64,000 bases of DNA from Mycogone perniciosa (GCA_025331125.1 JAOALB010000032.1:62001-126000); one strand, 5' to 3'; shown: positions 35,588 to 47,338, numbered from the stretch's first letter. Translations and numbers: made by a program. Notes: generated from the letters alone by a model not told the origin.

Positions 35588-37825
35588 ATGGCGAATGTGT
35601 CCTCGGTGAAGGAGGCTGTTAAAGAGAGCCTGGTGGGCTCTGAGGAGCCGGCCCAGCTGTCGGCGCAAACCAGGGCTCGCTTTAACAGCCATGCTGTCAA
35701 GGACGCCGAGACCGGAGAGCTGTACCTGGGGCCAGAGCAGTTCATCAACGCCATTGCGCCCACGGATGAGGACTACGTGAGTCGCAGTCCCGTGTGCAAC
35801 CCGTTGCTGCGAGTGTTGAGGCGCTGACACCTGTCGGATGTATAGCACAAGATCAAGCGGGAGCAGTACTCGATACTGTTTAGCGTCGCCGACAGCAAGG
35901 GCGCCGGCAGGGTCTCGTTGAGAGACTGGGGCGTCTTTGAGAACCTCCTGGTGCGGCCTGATGCCGAGTACGAGATCGCTTTCCGCCTGTTCGATGTCGA
36001 CCGCACCGGCATTGTCAAGTATGAGGACTTTAAGCGTCTCTACGAGCTGAACAAGGGCCCCGACAACATCTCCTTCGACTGGGACTGCGAATGGGCCAAG
36101 CTGTACCTTGGTGGCACAAAGAACAGGCACCACTTGAACTACACGCAGTTCTCGCAGATGCTGCGCGGTCTGCAGGGCGAGCGCATTCGACAGTCGTTCC
36201 AGCGCTTCGATAAAGACGGCGATGGCTACATCAGCCCCGAGGACTTTGAGCGCATTATCCGCGAGACTTCTAGGCACAAGCTCTCGGACCATCTGCTGGA
36301 CAACCTCCACACCCTGTGTAACATTTCGTCTGGAAGCAAGGTGTCCTATGCCAACGTCCGCGCGTTCCAGAACATGATCAAGGAGATGGACCTGGTAGAA
36401 TTGATTGTGCGCCACGCCGTATCCAAGACTTCCGACGGCAAGATTACGCGAGCCGAGTTCATGAACGAGGCCTCCAAGATTACGCGATTCTCCCTCTTCA
36501 CACCCATGGAGGCCGACATTCTCTTCCACTTTGCTAGCCTGGACGAGCCCTCCGGACGACTTGGCTTGAGCGATTTCGCCAAGGTCTTGGACCCTTCGTG
36601 GCGCAATCCGATGTACGACGCCATGGATTCTGCAACTCAGGCCATTGACAAGGCCGCATCCAAGAGTGGTGCGCTGCTGCACAAAATCTTCGAGTCCTCG
36701 TACAACTTTGCCTTGGGAAGTGTGGCTGGCGCCTTTGGTGCCTTCATGGTGTACCCCATTGACCTTGTCAAGACTCGTCTACAGAACCAGCGAGGTGCCC
36801 AGCCGGGACAGAGGCTGTACAAGAATTCGATAGACTGCTTCCAGAAAGTGTTCCGCAATGAGGGCATCCGCGGCCTGTACTCTGGTGTTTTGCCTCAGTT
36901 GGTCGGAGTCGCACCGGAAAAGGCCATCAAGCTGACGGTCAACGACCTCGCTCGCAACTATTTTACTGACAAGCAGGGCAAGATCTGGTGGGGATCCGAG
37001 GTTATCGCAGGTGGTACTGCAGGTGCTTGTCAAGTGGTAAGAATTGTTGAATCGTTCCCTCTCACAGATTTCCATCTGACATGATTCTGTTAGGTCTTCA
37101 CGAACCCGCTTGAGATTGTCAAGATTCGTCTGCAGATCCAGGGTGAGGTTGCAAAGACTGTCGAGGGCACCCCCAAGAGGTCTGCCATGTGGATTGTCCG
37201 CAACCTCGGTCTCGTCGGTCTGTACAAGGGCGCATCGGCCTGTCTGCTGCGAGATGTCCCCTTCTCGGCCATCTACTTCCCTACATACAGCCATCTGAAG
37301 AAGGACTTCTTTGGCGAGTCGCCGACTAAGAAGCTGGGTATCCTCCAGCTCCTGACTGCTGGTGCCATTGCGGGCATGCCGGCGGCTTACCTGACCACGC
37401 CTTGCGACGTCATCAAGACGCGACTCCAGGTCGAGGCGCGCAAGGGCGAAGCGACCTACAACGGACTACGACATGCGGCTAAGACTATCTGGAAGGAGGA
37501 AGGATTCAGGGCCTTCTTCAAGGGCGGTCCCGCTCGTATCTTCCGGTCATCGCCTCAATTCGGCTTCACGCTCGCCGCATATGAAGTGCTCCAGACGGCT
37601 CTGCCCATGCCGGGATCATCGCAGGGGGAGAAGTTGCACACGAGTATTTCGGACGCTCTGTCGACGACCAAGCCGGGCAGCCTCGACTCGAGCCCGTTTG
37701 CTCGAAGCCGCAATGCGCTGAAGATCATTCTGGATCTGGACGAGGACTTTGGCAGGGTCAAGGTGCCTGACGCAGCGGGATGGAGGTCGCTGCCCAAGGC
37801 CATTGGCGGCGGCGGCGCATTGTAG
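35588..37825 (+). CDS. AGC1: Mitochondrial aspartate/glutamate carrier with EF-hands (AGC1/aralar type)
   Basis: Calcium-regulated exchanger of aspartate and glutamate across the inner mitochondrial membrane; part of the malate/aspartate shuttle. Three exons, 35588-35776, 35846-37036 and 37094-37825, with introns of 69 and 57 bp, give 703 aa. The N-terminal half has EF-hand loops, clearest at DKDGDGYISPEDF (about 185-197), plus a weaker DVDRTGIVKYEDF (113-125) where Ca-ligand positions are partly kept. The C-terminal half has three mitochondrial-carrier repeats with signatures YPIDLVKTRLQ (about 366), TNPLEIVKIRLQ (about 462) and TPCDVIKTRLQ (about 561). The second signature begins exactly at intron 2. 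Both introns are phase 0. The length and domain order match fungal and animal AGCs. Confidence 0.95.
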
Positions 37826-38365
37826 GAAACTGGTTGGTGGTGATGTGACCCTTGGAAGCCATAGACGGAGTCGAGTCGAGTCGAGATGAGATGAGTGAAA
37901 TTTTCTTCTGACATGCGTTGCATCAGAATTGGCGTTTGGGTTACATGGCATCACGGGCGAGCTGCTTATCTATGATTTCCTTGTATTTTTTCTTTCCCTC
38001 GTCTATTTTCTTCCCTTTGTCTTATTTACATGATCGTGTAACAAAAAAGGAGAAGAAGGGAGGGAAGGAGGAGGAGGAGGAGGAGGAGGAGGAGGAGTTT
38101 GTTGGTCCTCTTAAGAAGGCATACTACTACTCTCCTTTCTTGCTGGACCTTGGTGGTTGATGTTCTTTGGGATGATAAAAAAAAGGGGGGGACACCTTTA
38201 GACCTAGAGGGAACGGGAAGACAATAAAAGACCAAGAGGTTCGATTTGTATGGATATCTCGTTAATAGAAGAAAAGTAAAAATGAAAAAAGGGTCCTGCT
38301 TGATTTTTTGTTAATAAAAATTTGTCTGCCTTGTGGCTTTATAAGTGACTTACTTTGCGCCATCT
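37826..38365. other. Convergent intergenic gap with GGA tract
   Basis: 540 bp between the stops of the carrier (+) and the F-box-like gene (-). Contains a purine tract at 38066-38097, probably inside the carrier's 3' UTR, and several A-runs. Confidence 0.55.
38066..38097. repeat. (GGA)n microsatellite
   Basis: About ten GGA units, with purine-rich flanks, in the 3' region of the carrier gene. Confidence 0.9.
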
Positions 38366-39148
38366 CTATTGTTTCGATATCGCCGAATCGGCGCAAGGAT
38401 TCCACCGCAGGAACTCCTCCGAAGGCTCAAACTCAGGCACATGTGATCCAGGCGCGCTCATCATAGTATCCTTCAACCACTCAACATAGTCGCGAAAGCC
38501 CATGGTGCTCCCCGCGATACTGACTTTCATCACGCCCCTCACGTCCTCAAAGGTCCTCAGGTTATCGCAGCCAACGCCCATAAACATGGACTGCACAAGA
38601 TCAATGGAGAGCTCATCGATGCCGGAAAAGGCCTTTGCGGCGGCACTTCGGTCGTAGGTGAGGTCGCAGTCGAGGCGCACTTGGATGTGGAAGCGGCGGA
38701 TGCGCGGGACGAGGGCTTTGGCCTCGCGGAGGGGAGAGTACCAGGAGCGCAGGCGTGGGAAGGAAGTGAGGAGGGAAGGGTGGGCGATGAAGATGTTGGA
38801 GGAGTAGAGCAGGGGGGTGGCTTCGTGGTTGATTTGGCGGTTGGCGAGGAGGAGGTTTGGGGAGATGTAGGCTGGGGTTTGGGTGGTGGAGTGGAAGTGT
38901 TTGGGGGTTGGGAGGTGTAAGAGGAGGGCGTAGATGGTGAGGCGGATTTCGAAGGGGAGGGAGAGGAAGTTGGTGGCCGAGGGAGTTGAAGAAGATGGTG
39001 ATGATGATGATGATGAAGGGGAGGAGGTTGTGGTGATGGTCGAGGTCAAGGTCAAGGTCAAGATCGAAGTTGAAGTTGAAGTCGAGGTGGAAGTCGAGGT
39101 AGAAGCCATGTTGGTATAAGTCATCAAGAGAAGCCTTTCCGGGAACAA
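38366..39148 (-). CDS. 2EXR/F-box-like fungal protein
   Basis: Single exon of 260 aa from 39148; a second in-frame ATG at 39109 gives 247 aa and starts the MASTSTS repeat. Residues 15-45 are a Ser/Thr low-complexity run encoded by a hexamer-like DNA repeat, followed by a Ser/Pro run. Then comes the family core FLSLPFEIRLTIYALLL, with HLP and LLLANRQINHEATPLLYSSN, which resembles fungal 2EXR/F-box-like proteins of unknown function (substrate receptor candidates, inference). The C-terminal part has YVEWLKDTMM and an acidic end. No intron needed. Convergent with AGC1. I do not recognise a specific gene. Confidence 0.7.
   Translation of the reverse strand: MFPERLLLMTYTNMASTSTSTSTSTSTSILTLTLTSTITTTSSPSSSSSSPSSSTPSATNFLSLPFEIRLTIYALLLHLPTPKHFHSTTQTPAYISPNLLLANRQINHEATPLLYSSNIFIAHPSLLTSFPRLRSWYSPLREAKALVPRIRRFHIQVRLDCDLTYDRSAAAKAFSGIDELSIDLVQSMFMGVGCDNLRTFEDVRGVMKVSIAGSTMGFRDYVEWLKDTMMSAPGSHVPEFEPSEEFLRWNPCADSAISKQ
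38996..39109. repeat. Coding low-complexity hexamer/triplet tract
   Basis: A GAT-triplet run (38996-39016) and a GAGGTC/GAAGTY hexamer-like run (39049-39106) inside the N-terminal coding part of the F-box-like gene. The tract is open in more than one frame on both strands, as expected of repeats without stop codons. Confidence 0.8.
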
Positions 39149-40512
39149 GACAATATAGACGATTCAACTGTAACGACAGACCAGTAGACAATGTGTAGTT
39201 GATTCTACAGATTCACAGAAACGGAGCAAGGAGGGTAGCCATGGATGCTTATAACATAAACAAGAGTGATAATCGATCCTCACCTGGGTGCCGTTCATTC
39301 CGTCAGACGAGCCGTTTCCATGACCGGCAACAAGACACCCAAGGCTCAATATTTCCGAGAACAAGTGGGGCGATATGTCGATGTCTCGACTGGGTTGTTG
39401 AGGCTTTCCGAGAAGTCCCATTGGCGGCACAGTGAGGCGGATGTCAGATCCGGGAAAAAGTAGCGTCTGTCAGAATGCTTACCGGTGGATCGAATAAGCG
39501 AGCATAATGAGACAGGCGAAGATACCAAAAGAGGAATATGATTCGGCATATAGAGTACGGAGTATGGAATAGACGATTTACGGTGCCTAGATGGATGTTT
39601 GGACAAGACAAGGTACTTCGTAGAGCAAGTAAGTATAACGTTTCGATTCCAACTTACACATGGAGTACTCTGGTACACTTGTATTCGGAATTGACGGTGA
39701 GTGCATGCGAGACAAACAATGAGTGAGAGTGAACCAAGAGAAAAAAGAGTGGACATCCGATCGACACTGTCCGATACGCCGTATTATACGAAGTTCATAC
39801 TCCGTACTCCGTACATTCCAAATTATTATACGGAGTAATATTACTACGGAGTAGCACCAACTCCGTGCAGCGAGGAGACTAGTGTGTAAGTACTGGTTCG
39901 AAATTTGGGCTAATTTGCACGTTTTAATCTTCAACTACGAAGTAATACTTCGTACCTATGGTCTATTTCTATAAATATACGAAGTACGGAGTAGATTGAT
40001 TATTAAAGCAATACGAAGTACCCCGTATAGTGTGCGGAACCCTCCGTAGTAGTACATTTAGTATTGTAGCATTGCTGACTCGTACTACTAGTATCTTGTA
40101 CCGGTAGTACTCCGTACATACACTCAAATAATACTCCGTACCTAGTTGTCAATCCTTTGCACTCCATCCAATATCAAATAATGAGTGATCACATCACAGC
40201 TCCAAATGGTGCCATCATGTACTTCGTAGCCCTGACCTAAGTCCGGCGGCGTCTTGTAGGACGTCCCAGATAGGAAACCCCACCACCATTATCTTATCTA
40301 AGGCGCTTTTTTTTTTAGTCCTCCCCATTATACGAGCCAGGCCAGCGTCATCCCCATAACCTGCTTACGACATCCCCATCGCTCTTCATTTCGCAAACCA
40401 ACAAGCCGGTCCGAACCGCACCCAAAAGCCAACGTCGTCTCTTTTTGATGCGCAGCGCCTCCATAGCAGCAGCAGTGAGTGGTAGGAGTAGCTAGAGATA
40501 GGACTGCCAGCC
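39149..40512. promoter_or_regulatory. Repeat-rich divergent promoter gap
   Basis: Separates the F-box-like gene (-) from the cystinosin gene (+). From 39554 to 40141 it is packed with TACGGAGTA/TACTCCGTA/TACGAAGTA words and is AT-rich. No gene supported. Confidence 0.5.
39554..40141. repeat. Large cluster of TACGGAGTA/TACTCCGTA words
   Basis: By eye at least eight copies occur here: TACGGAGTA near 39554, 39829, 39844 and 39985, and TACTCCGTA near 39801 (tandem), 40109 and 40132, plus TACGAAGT and TACTTCGTA relatives. This is among the densest clusters in the window, about 370 bp upstream of the cystinosin start. Confidence 0.8.
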
Positions 40513-41537
40513 ATGGACGGCTTCTTATCCGTGCTGTCTGCCCTCTTTGGCTGGGTCTACACCTTTTGCTGGAGCTTGTCGTTCTACCCGCAGCCGTTGC
40601 TCAACTTCCAACAGCGCTCCACGTCCGGCTCGACAGCGGATTTCCCTTTTATTAACATTCTTGGTGCGTCATCTGAGACTTTTGACTCTGTCTTCTGCAA
40701 GGCGCCTCCTTTTTCCCCCCTAAAAAGGAAACTCGGAATGCGCCAATGTTTGCTACCAAGACGCTGTACCACCACACTGCATCATCATCACATTCCGCCT
40801 CGCTGCCCCCCAAACTCTCGTTGGCAAATCAATTAACTCTGCTGCTACCAACAGGCTTTGCCGCATACCTCGCCTCCAATGCTGCCCTCTACTACTCCCC
40901 CATCGTCCGCCACCAATACTCGGCCCGCCACAACGCTCTCACCCCAACCGTCCAGTTCAACGACATCGTCTTTGCGCTCCACGCCCTCATCCTCAGTATC
41001 ATCACTGCCTCGCAGTACCTCTTCGGCCGCTCCCTATGGGGCTTCGTGCCCAGCTCAGGCACGCGTCCTAGCCGCTTCATCCTCGGCATCGGTGCGGGGA
41101 GCATCCTTGGCGTGCTGATCACTTGTCTCATGGTCCTCTCCGCGAGCAGACAGGTGGTGGACCCGGCTGCAGATTGGTGCGAGCTTGATATTGTGTATGC
41201 AGTTGGCTACGTCAAGCTTGTTGTTACGCTGGTCAAGTACTCGCCTCAGATCCTGGCCAATTATCGCAACAAGAGCACCAAGGGGTGGAGCATCTGGCAG
41301 ATTCTGCTTGATCTGGCCGGTGGCGTTTTGAGTCTTGCGCAGCTGGGCATTGCTAGTTATCTGCAGCATGACTGGAGCGGCGTTACGGGGAACCCTGTTA
41401 AGCTTGCGCTGGGCAATTGCAGCTTGGTGTTTGATGCGATTTTCATGACCCAGCACTACGTCCTCTATCGCGGCAAGGGGGATGGTGATCTGGAGGAGAG
41501 ATTGCTGCCAGACGAGGAGAGACGGCATGCAGACTAA
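40513..41537 (+). CDS. ERS1: Cystinosin homologue (PQ-loop, lysosomal/vacuolar cystine exporter)
   Basis: Seven-helix PQ-loop protein; cystinosin exports cystine with protons from lysosome or vacuole, and the yeast homologue is Ers1. Two exons, 40513-40663 and 40855-41537, phase 1, give 277 aa. The 191-bp intron (GTGCGT..ACAG) is longer than most in the window. PQ-loop 1 is visible at FYPQPLLNFQQRST (Pro26-Gln27), and PQ-loop 2 in YSPQILANYRNKSTKGWSIWQ. FPFIN joined across the intron to GFAAYLASNAALYYSP matches the family. NPVKLALGNCSLVFDAIFMTQHY is the last helix before the cytoplasmic tail. Intron boundaries are inferred from frame. Confidence 0.88.
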
Positions 41538-41732
41538 CGTTGTGCACGAAATCAGTCGTCGTATATAGGCGCTTTGGCATAGTTCGCTTGAACGATGATA
41601 CATCGCTGTGTATTGTATATAGGTAGTACTACTTCCATGTCAAGATAGATAGCATGCTGTAGTGAGCCGATGGCGCTCATCAAGATTCTTCTAAATTCTA
41701 CAGAGTCGGGTATCCGTTCTATCTATCGTACA

Positions 41733-44700
41733 CTACATTACAAAGTTGATCACTTTCCCACCATCCACTGGAATTATCCTCCTCGCCAACCTCACATCGT
41801 ACCCCCCCTCGCCAAACCGACTCTTCCCCTCCTCCGTATTGAGGATCGCATCAACAATCCAGTCACGGAGCGCATCGCCCTGCGCATCACTAGGGGGCCT
41901 TGGAATCACTACTGTGCCGCGAAGCTTGCCGTTGATCTGAACGGCGCAGTTGATCCGCTCAGACTGCAGCATCGCCAGGCTGCCGTCCTGGACGGGGAAC
42001 TCGGCCGTGTTGAAGACGGACCCCTTCGATGGATGCAGCACACTCCAGCACTCCTCCGCAAAGGCTGGGGTGATGGGCGCCATGAGTCTGATGATGGTGC
42101 TGGCCGTTTGTCTCTTGATGCCCTCGTCCGCCTGTTTATGCTGGATCAAATCGTTGGTGAGCGTCATCAAATCCGACACCACGACGTTTAAGGGGTATAT
42201 CTTGTCATAACTGCGCGTGACGGAGTCGATCTTGCGCTGCGTCTCGCGCCAAAGCGTCGTTTCTGCGTCCCATTTGAGAATCTTTTCTTTATCTTCCGGA
42301 CTTAATTTCTTTTTCGAGTGATCAATATCCAATGCAGGCCGCGTAGCAAAGTACTCCTTGGCTGGCACGGGATCCTCAGGAGACGCCGCCAGCGCCGCCA
42401 CCTGATCGTGTAGCTTGTGCAGCCAACGCGTGACGCCAGTAATCTTAGACTCATCCCAGTTGAGGATGTCCGCCACGGGAGCCTGGAAGAGCATGTGAGC
42501 CCTCGTTGGGTCTGCGCCATACTTGGAGATGAACTCTGTAGGGTCCACGCCGTTGTGTTTTGACTTGGACATCTTCTCAAAGGCTACTATTGCTAGTTTC
42601 CTTGTGGCAGTAACTCGGGGCTTCAGAGGTTCTGCAAGATCTACCTCGTCTGGCTTGAGAAACTTGCCCGTGTCTGGATCGATGTATGTCTTGCCATGTA
42701 CCATGCCCTGAGTAATCAGTCGCTTGAAAGGTTCAGCAGATGGGACATTGTCCCCTGAGTACTGAGGAAGAAGTGGCGTAGTTGCCAAAAACTTGTAAAT
42801 GAAGCGCGCATACAGCAGGTGGAGGATCGCATGCTCAACACCACCGATATAAATATCTACTGGCAGAGCCTTGGCAGCGTCAGGGGAGAAAAGTTGCTCG
42901 GCATTGTGAGGATCGGTAAATCGGGCATAATACCAGCTTGAGTCGACAAAAGTATCCATCGTATCTGTATCCCTTCGAGCCGGGCCGTGGCACTTGGGAC
43001 AAGAAGTCTCAACAAAATCAGGTGATGACTCCAGAGAATTGCCGGCCTTCCCTTCCGTCCAGTGATCATCTACCTTGGGGAGTAGGACGGGGAGTTGCTC
43101 GTCCGGTACGGGAACAGCTCCACATGAATTACAATGAATAATGGGTATAGGGGCGCCCCAGTATCTTTGACGACTTATCAGCCAGTCTCGCAGCCGCCAC
43201 TTTGTGATGGGCTTGGCGAGGCTGACAGCTTCAAGCATGCGGACCATCATCTCCCCTGCCTCTTTGGATGGTTTGCCTTTGAAGACACCACTGTGCTCTG
43301 TCATGATTCCATGCTGCACAAATGGCTCATTCTTCAAGGCAGTAGTCGACTCGTCTTCAGAGGCAGCAAGCACTATACGAACGGGTTGGTCGACTTGGTG
43401 CTCTAGCCAGAAGGAGTGGTCGCGCACGTCATGACCCGGTACCCCCATGACGGCGCCCTCACCGTAGTCGCCCAAGACATATGATGCCACATAGATGGGC
43501 AAAGATGCCTTGGTCGCATCTGGAGTATCGTCATGGTATGCTAGGGGGTTAACCGCGCGAATCTGTGGTAAAAGATACCCGACCTTGGAGTCAGCAGGCA
43601 GCCCCGGGAGCGTGTCCAGGAAAGCCCGCAGCTCGGGGTCTCTCTTCGCCAGTTCGGTCACTTCGGGGTGCGTAGAAGCCAGCGCAATGTACTGGACTCC
43701 GAAGAGGGTGTCGGGTCGAGTGGTGAAGACCTCAATGGCAGCACCGACGTCCTGGCCAATAGCCATGAGAGGGAACTTGATGAGGGCGCCTGTTGACTTT
43801 CCCAGCCAATTCTTCTGCTGTGAGATGACGTGTTCGGGCCAGGCATTGTCCTTGGCCAAGACGTCAAGGTCCTTGAGAAGCTCTTCGCTAAACTCGGAAA
43901 TGCGAAAGAACCACTGCTTCAGCTTCCTCTTCTCTACCTTGGCGCCAGACCTCCAAGAGAAACCATTTGCGTCAACTTGTTCATTCGCCAGGACAGTCTT
44001 ATCTACTGGATCGTAGTTGACTTCGGCTTCAGCTTGATAGGCGAGTCCGCGTTCGTGGAGCATCAGGAATAGCTTCTGAGTGTGCTTGTAAAAGTCTGGG
44101 TCGCAGGTCGTCAACTCCTAGTCCCGATTGTCAGTGCTCAACACAAGGAATTGTATTTACAAAGCCAGGATATCTCACTCTTGACCAGTCCCAGCTACCG
44201 TTCATCAAGTCCAGCTGGCTCTTCATCTTGGCAATGTTGCTCTTAGTCCAGCCTTCTGGCGCAACACCTCTCTCCAGGGCAGCGTTCTCAGCCGGTAGAC
44301 CAAAAGCATCCCAACCCATTGGTAGGAGCACCTTGTCGCCCTTTAGCGCATAGTATCTGGCGACCACATCGGCAATCGTATAGACGCGCAAGTGGCCGAG
44401 GTGGAGAGTGCCGGAAGGGTAAGGGAACATGGGCAGCACATAGCTCGATTTTTGACCGTTGCCATTGTCGGAAGCTGTGGCATGTTGCCCATGATGTTCG
44501 TGGGACTCGTTCCATGCCTGACGCCACTTCCTATCCAAGGCAGTAAGATCAACTGCATACCATCGTCGGGCGAACAATCGTGGATCGCGTCTTGAGAGGG
44601 TCGCTGAACAGCTCGTGGCTATTCTGGAGATGCTGGCGGCGGTAGGTGACGTTTGCCAGCCTCGGGGGACCAGTCGGGCGCCTTTAAGGCCTATACGGCT

Positions 44701-44778
44701 GCCGTGAAGCATCTGCATTGCTGCGTGTTCATAATGCGACGCCAATGCTTGGGGCAATGCTATCTCAAGTCGATCCAA
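41733..44778 (-). CDS. NAM2: Mitochondrial leucyl-tRNA synthetase
   Basis: Class I aminoacyl-tRNA synthetase charging mitochondrial tRNA-Leu; in yeast the homologue also aids group I intron splicing. Two exons, 44778-44179 and 44117-41733, with a 61-bp intron (GTGAGA..CTAG, phase 0) give 994 aa. A basic N-terminal region without acidic clusters (residues 1-75) looks like a mitochondrial presequence. The HIGH motif appears as HLGH at 126-129 in PYPSGTLHLGHLRVY. PMGWDAFGLPAENAA and the CP1 editing domain follow. KMSKSKHNGVDP lies near 714-725. The C-terminal anticodon-binding helices include NDLIQHKQADEG and STIIRLMAPITPAFAEECW. The start is the first ATG in frame. It diverges from MTHFR with 550 bp between starts. 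Confidence 0.95.
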
Positions 44779-45328
44779 TGCGAGGTTGATCGTTCGACAT
44801 TAATATCCATGACTTGGTGCTGATAGGGCTCTGAAGCAAACCGCCTTCAGGGGAGCTCGGGCCTGTAGACGGTCCCTGCAGCGCTGTTGCACAAGTGCGT
44901 CATAGCGGAAACAGCGACAACGGAAGCAACCCCGCTACGGAGTATAGATGACAGAAGCCAATTGCCCCGCCATTAAGCGAAAATAGCATCGCGGCCTAAA
45001 CATTGACTTTGTTAGGTGCTCTGCATTCGTATTTTAATCAACCTCTGTTTTTCTTGCACAGGAGCGCATCCAGATGCAAATATTGCGCCATCTCCTGGCT
45101 GCTATTTGAATTCCAACTGCTTCGACATCGTCGTGACGTGGACAGACCTCCGCTTAGAGCAACAAGTATCGAGACGGAGACAAACGGGTCCATCGGGATT
45201 GCACACCCATTCAGGTGTCATCCATCTCAGACATCGACGTCCTTTTGACCAATTTTTCGCCGACCTATTCCATCGGACAATATCTCTGGCGACGTGAATA
45301 GTCCGTATAATTCGACATCATAGCCACC
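44779..45328. promoter_or_regulatory. Divergent promoter LeuRS/MTHFR
   Basis: 550 bp between the two start codons. Includes one TACGGAGTA near 44936. The sequence CACCATGG around the MTHFR start is a strong translational context. No other element recognised. Confidence 0.5.
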
Positions 45329-47338
45329 ATGGACAAAATCACAGACAAGATCGCCGCCTTGCCGGCGGATGGCCAATATTTCTCCCTCGAGTTCTTCCCT
45401 CCCAAGACGGCAATGGGCTTCTCCAACCTGCGTGTCCGTCTTCAGAGAATGGAGCGAGCCCTGCGGCCTCTTTTCGTCAATGTTACCTGGGGAGCTGGAG
45501 GGTCAACCGCCCAAAAGTCCATCGAGCTTGCGGAGCTGTGCCAGCGCGAGCTTGGTCTTACAACTTGCCTGCACCTCACGTGTACAAACATGAGCCAGCA
45601 GCTCATTGACAAGGCTCTAGAGGACGCGCGAGCTCTCGGAATTCGCAATATCCTAGCCTTGAGAGGAGATCCGCCGCGCGACGACGAGTACCGCAATGCA
45701 GAGGAGCCTTCAAATAGCGGATCCGAAGAATTCCAATGGGCCGTCGACCTCGTTAGATATATCCGAAAGAAATATGGCAGCTTCTTTTGCATTGGCGTGG
45801 CAGCATACCCCGAAGGTCATGCCGACGGTAGCTATCCTGAAGGACACAGCTTCGAGCATGACCTTCCATACTTGGTCGACAAGGTTCAAGCAGGCGCCGA
45901 CTTCATAATGACGCAACTCTTCTTTGATATTGAAGCCTATGAAAAGTTTGAGACTACGCTGAGAAACCATCCCAGTGGCGCCTTCAAAACCATACCTATC
46001 CTTCCGGGTCTAATGCCAATTCAAAGCTATGCAATGATCAAGCGAACGGCCAAGCTGAGCCATGCCAAGATGCCAAATGACATCATGGCCCGCTTGAATG
46101 CCGTTAAGGGAGATGATGAGAAGGTTAAGATGGTAGGCGTTGATATTCTCAGCGAGCTGATCGAGCAGATCAGAGAAGTCAAAAGCAGGACACCTGGTCC
46201 CAAGGGCTTCCATTTCTACACCCTCAACCTGGAAAAGGCCGTTTCATTTATTCTCGAGAGAACAAAGCTGATTCCGGATGTCCCTGAGGATGAAGAAGCA
46301 GTCGTTGATGAGCCAGCACTCCCTCCGCTTATCCAAATCAACGGCAATGTCCTGAATCGTACAAGCAGTCATTCCCGCACGGCTAGAAGACTTTCCTCTG
46401 TAGGCTCTGACCCCCACAACCGTGTGATTGTCGGTAGATCCGCGACACATCCTGAGTGGGAGGCAACCAGCAAAGAGGCAGGTATCCCAGCAGAGAGTAT
46501 AAATACTCGTGCCAACACCTTGGCCATCTCTGAGGGCGAGGGCGCCCTTGGGCGTGAGGCTACGTGGGATGACTTCCCCAACGGTCGTTTTGGTGACGCC
46601 CGGTCGCCCGCCTATGGTGAGATTGACGGATATGGTGTGAGTCTTCACATGTCCGTCACACAGGCCGTTGCACTATGGGGTCGACCGAAGACGCAAAGTG
46701 ACATCAACAACATCTTCATCCGACACATTAACGGGGAGTTAACGGCCATTCCATGGAGCGAAGAAGAGCTCCTCCCCGAATCTTTCATTATCAAACCTAA
46801 CCTCCTGGCCCTCAACAACAAGGGCTGGTGGACTGTTGCTTCTCAGCCCGCTGTCAATGGCCTGTCATCAACGGATGCAACGTTTGGATGGGGCCCGCCC
46901 TCGGGCTTTGTTTTCCAGAAGTCGTTTGTGGAATTTTTCATCCCTTCCTCAGACTGGAAGGTTCTGCTGGAGAAGCTCTCCTCCCCTGAGGTCCGAGACT
47001 CTGTGTGCTACTATGCCGGAAATTCAAAGGGGGATGTTGTCTCTTCAGATTCGAGCGGAGGTGCAAGCAACATTAGCTTAAGCGCCAGCACGAACGCAGT
47101 GACTTGGGGAGTCTTCCCTGGCAAGGAGATTGTCACGCCGACTATCATTGAGGAAGTGAGCTTCCGCGCCTGGAGCGAGGAGGCCTTTGGAATATGGGCC
47201 GAGTGGGCCAAGGCGTACGGCAGAGACTCGGAGAGTCAGAAGCTCCTCAACGACATCAGAGCTGATTATTGGCTGGTGAACATTATTCATCACGACTATG
47301 TGGATAAAGATGCGCTATGGAACCTGTTGATAGGTTAA
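45329..47338 (+). CDS. Methylenetetrahydrofolate reductase
   Basis: Reduces 5,10-methylene-THF to 5-methyl-THF for methionine synthesis (EC 1.5.1.20 type; cytosol). Single exon, 669 aa, start in CACCATGG context. N-terminal TIM-barrel FAD domain (about 1-310): SLEFFPPKT with the catalytic-type Glu21, VTWGAGGS, HLTCTNM, LALRGDPP, VAAYPEGH and ADFIMTQLFFD. An 80-aa linker (about 315-395) is Ser/Arg-rich (TARRLSSVGSDPHNRVIVG) and may carry regulatory sites. The C-terminal SAM-binding regulatory domain includes GEIDGYGVSLHMSVTQAVALW and ends with YVDKDALWNLL. Yeasts have two such genes (MET12, MET13); the long linker fits the longer type but I cannot decide between them. Intronless, unlike most neighbours. 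Confidence 0.95.
   Translation: MDKITDKIAALPADGQYFSLEFFPPKTAMGFSNLRVRLQRMERALRPLFVNVTWGAGGSTAQKSIELAELCQRELGLTTCLHLTCTNMSQQLIDKALEDARALGIRNILALRGDPPRDDEYRNAEEPSNSGSEEFQWAVDLVRYIRKKYGSFFCIGVAAYPEGHADGSYPEGHSFEHDLPYLVDKVQAGADFIMTQLFFDIEAYEKFETTLRNHPSGAFKTIPILPGLMPIQSYAMIKRTAKLSHAKMPNDIMARLNAVKGDDEKVKMVGVDILSELIEQIREVKSRTPGPKGFHFYTLNLEKAVSFILERTKLIPDVPEDEEAVVDEPALPPLIQINGNVLNRTSSHSRTARRLSSVGSDPHNRVIVGRSATHPEWEATSKEAGIPAESINTRANTLAISEGEGALGREATWDDFPNGRFGDARSPAYGEIDGYGVSLHMSVTQAVALWGRPKTQSDINNIFIRHINGELTAIPWSEEELLPESFIIKPNLLALNNKGWWTVASQPAVNGLSSTDATFGWGPPSGFVFQKSFVEFFIPSSDWKVLLEKLSSPEVRDSVCYYAGNSKGDVVSSDSSGGASNISLSASTNAVTWGVFPGKEIVTPTIIEEVSFRAWSEEAFGIWAEWAKAYGRDSESQKLLNDIRADYWLVNIIHHDYVDKDALWNLLIG

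Noticed and set aside
35399..36682. 427-codon open frame on the minus strand
   Set aside because: Fully antisense to the strongly supported AGC1 carrier; high-GC coding DNA often leaves the opposite strand open. No motif.
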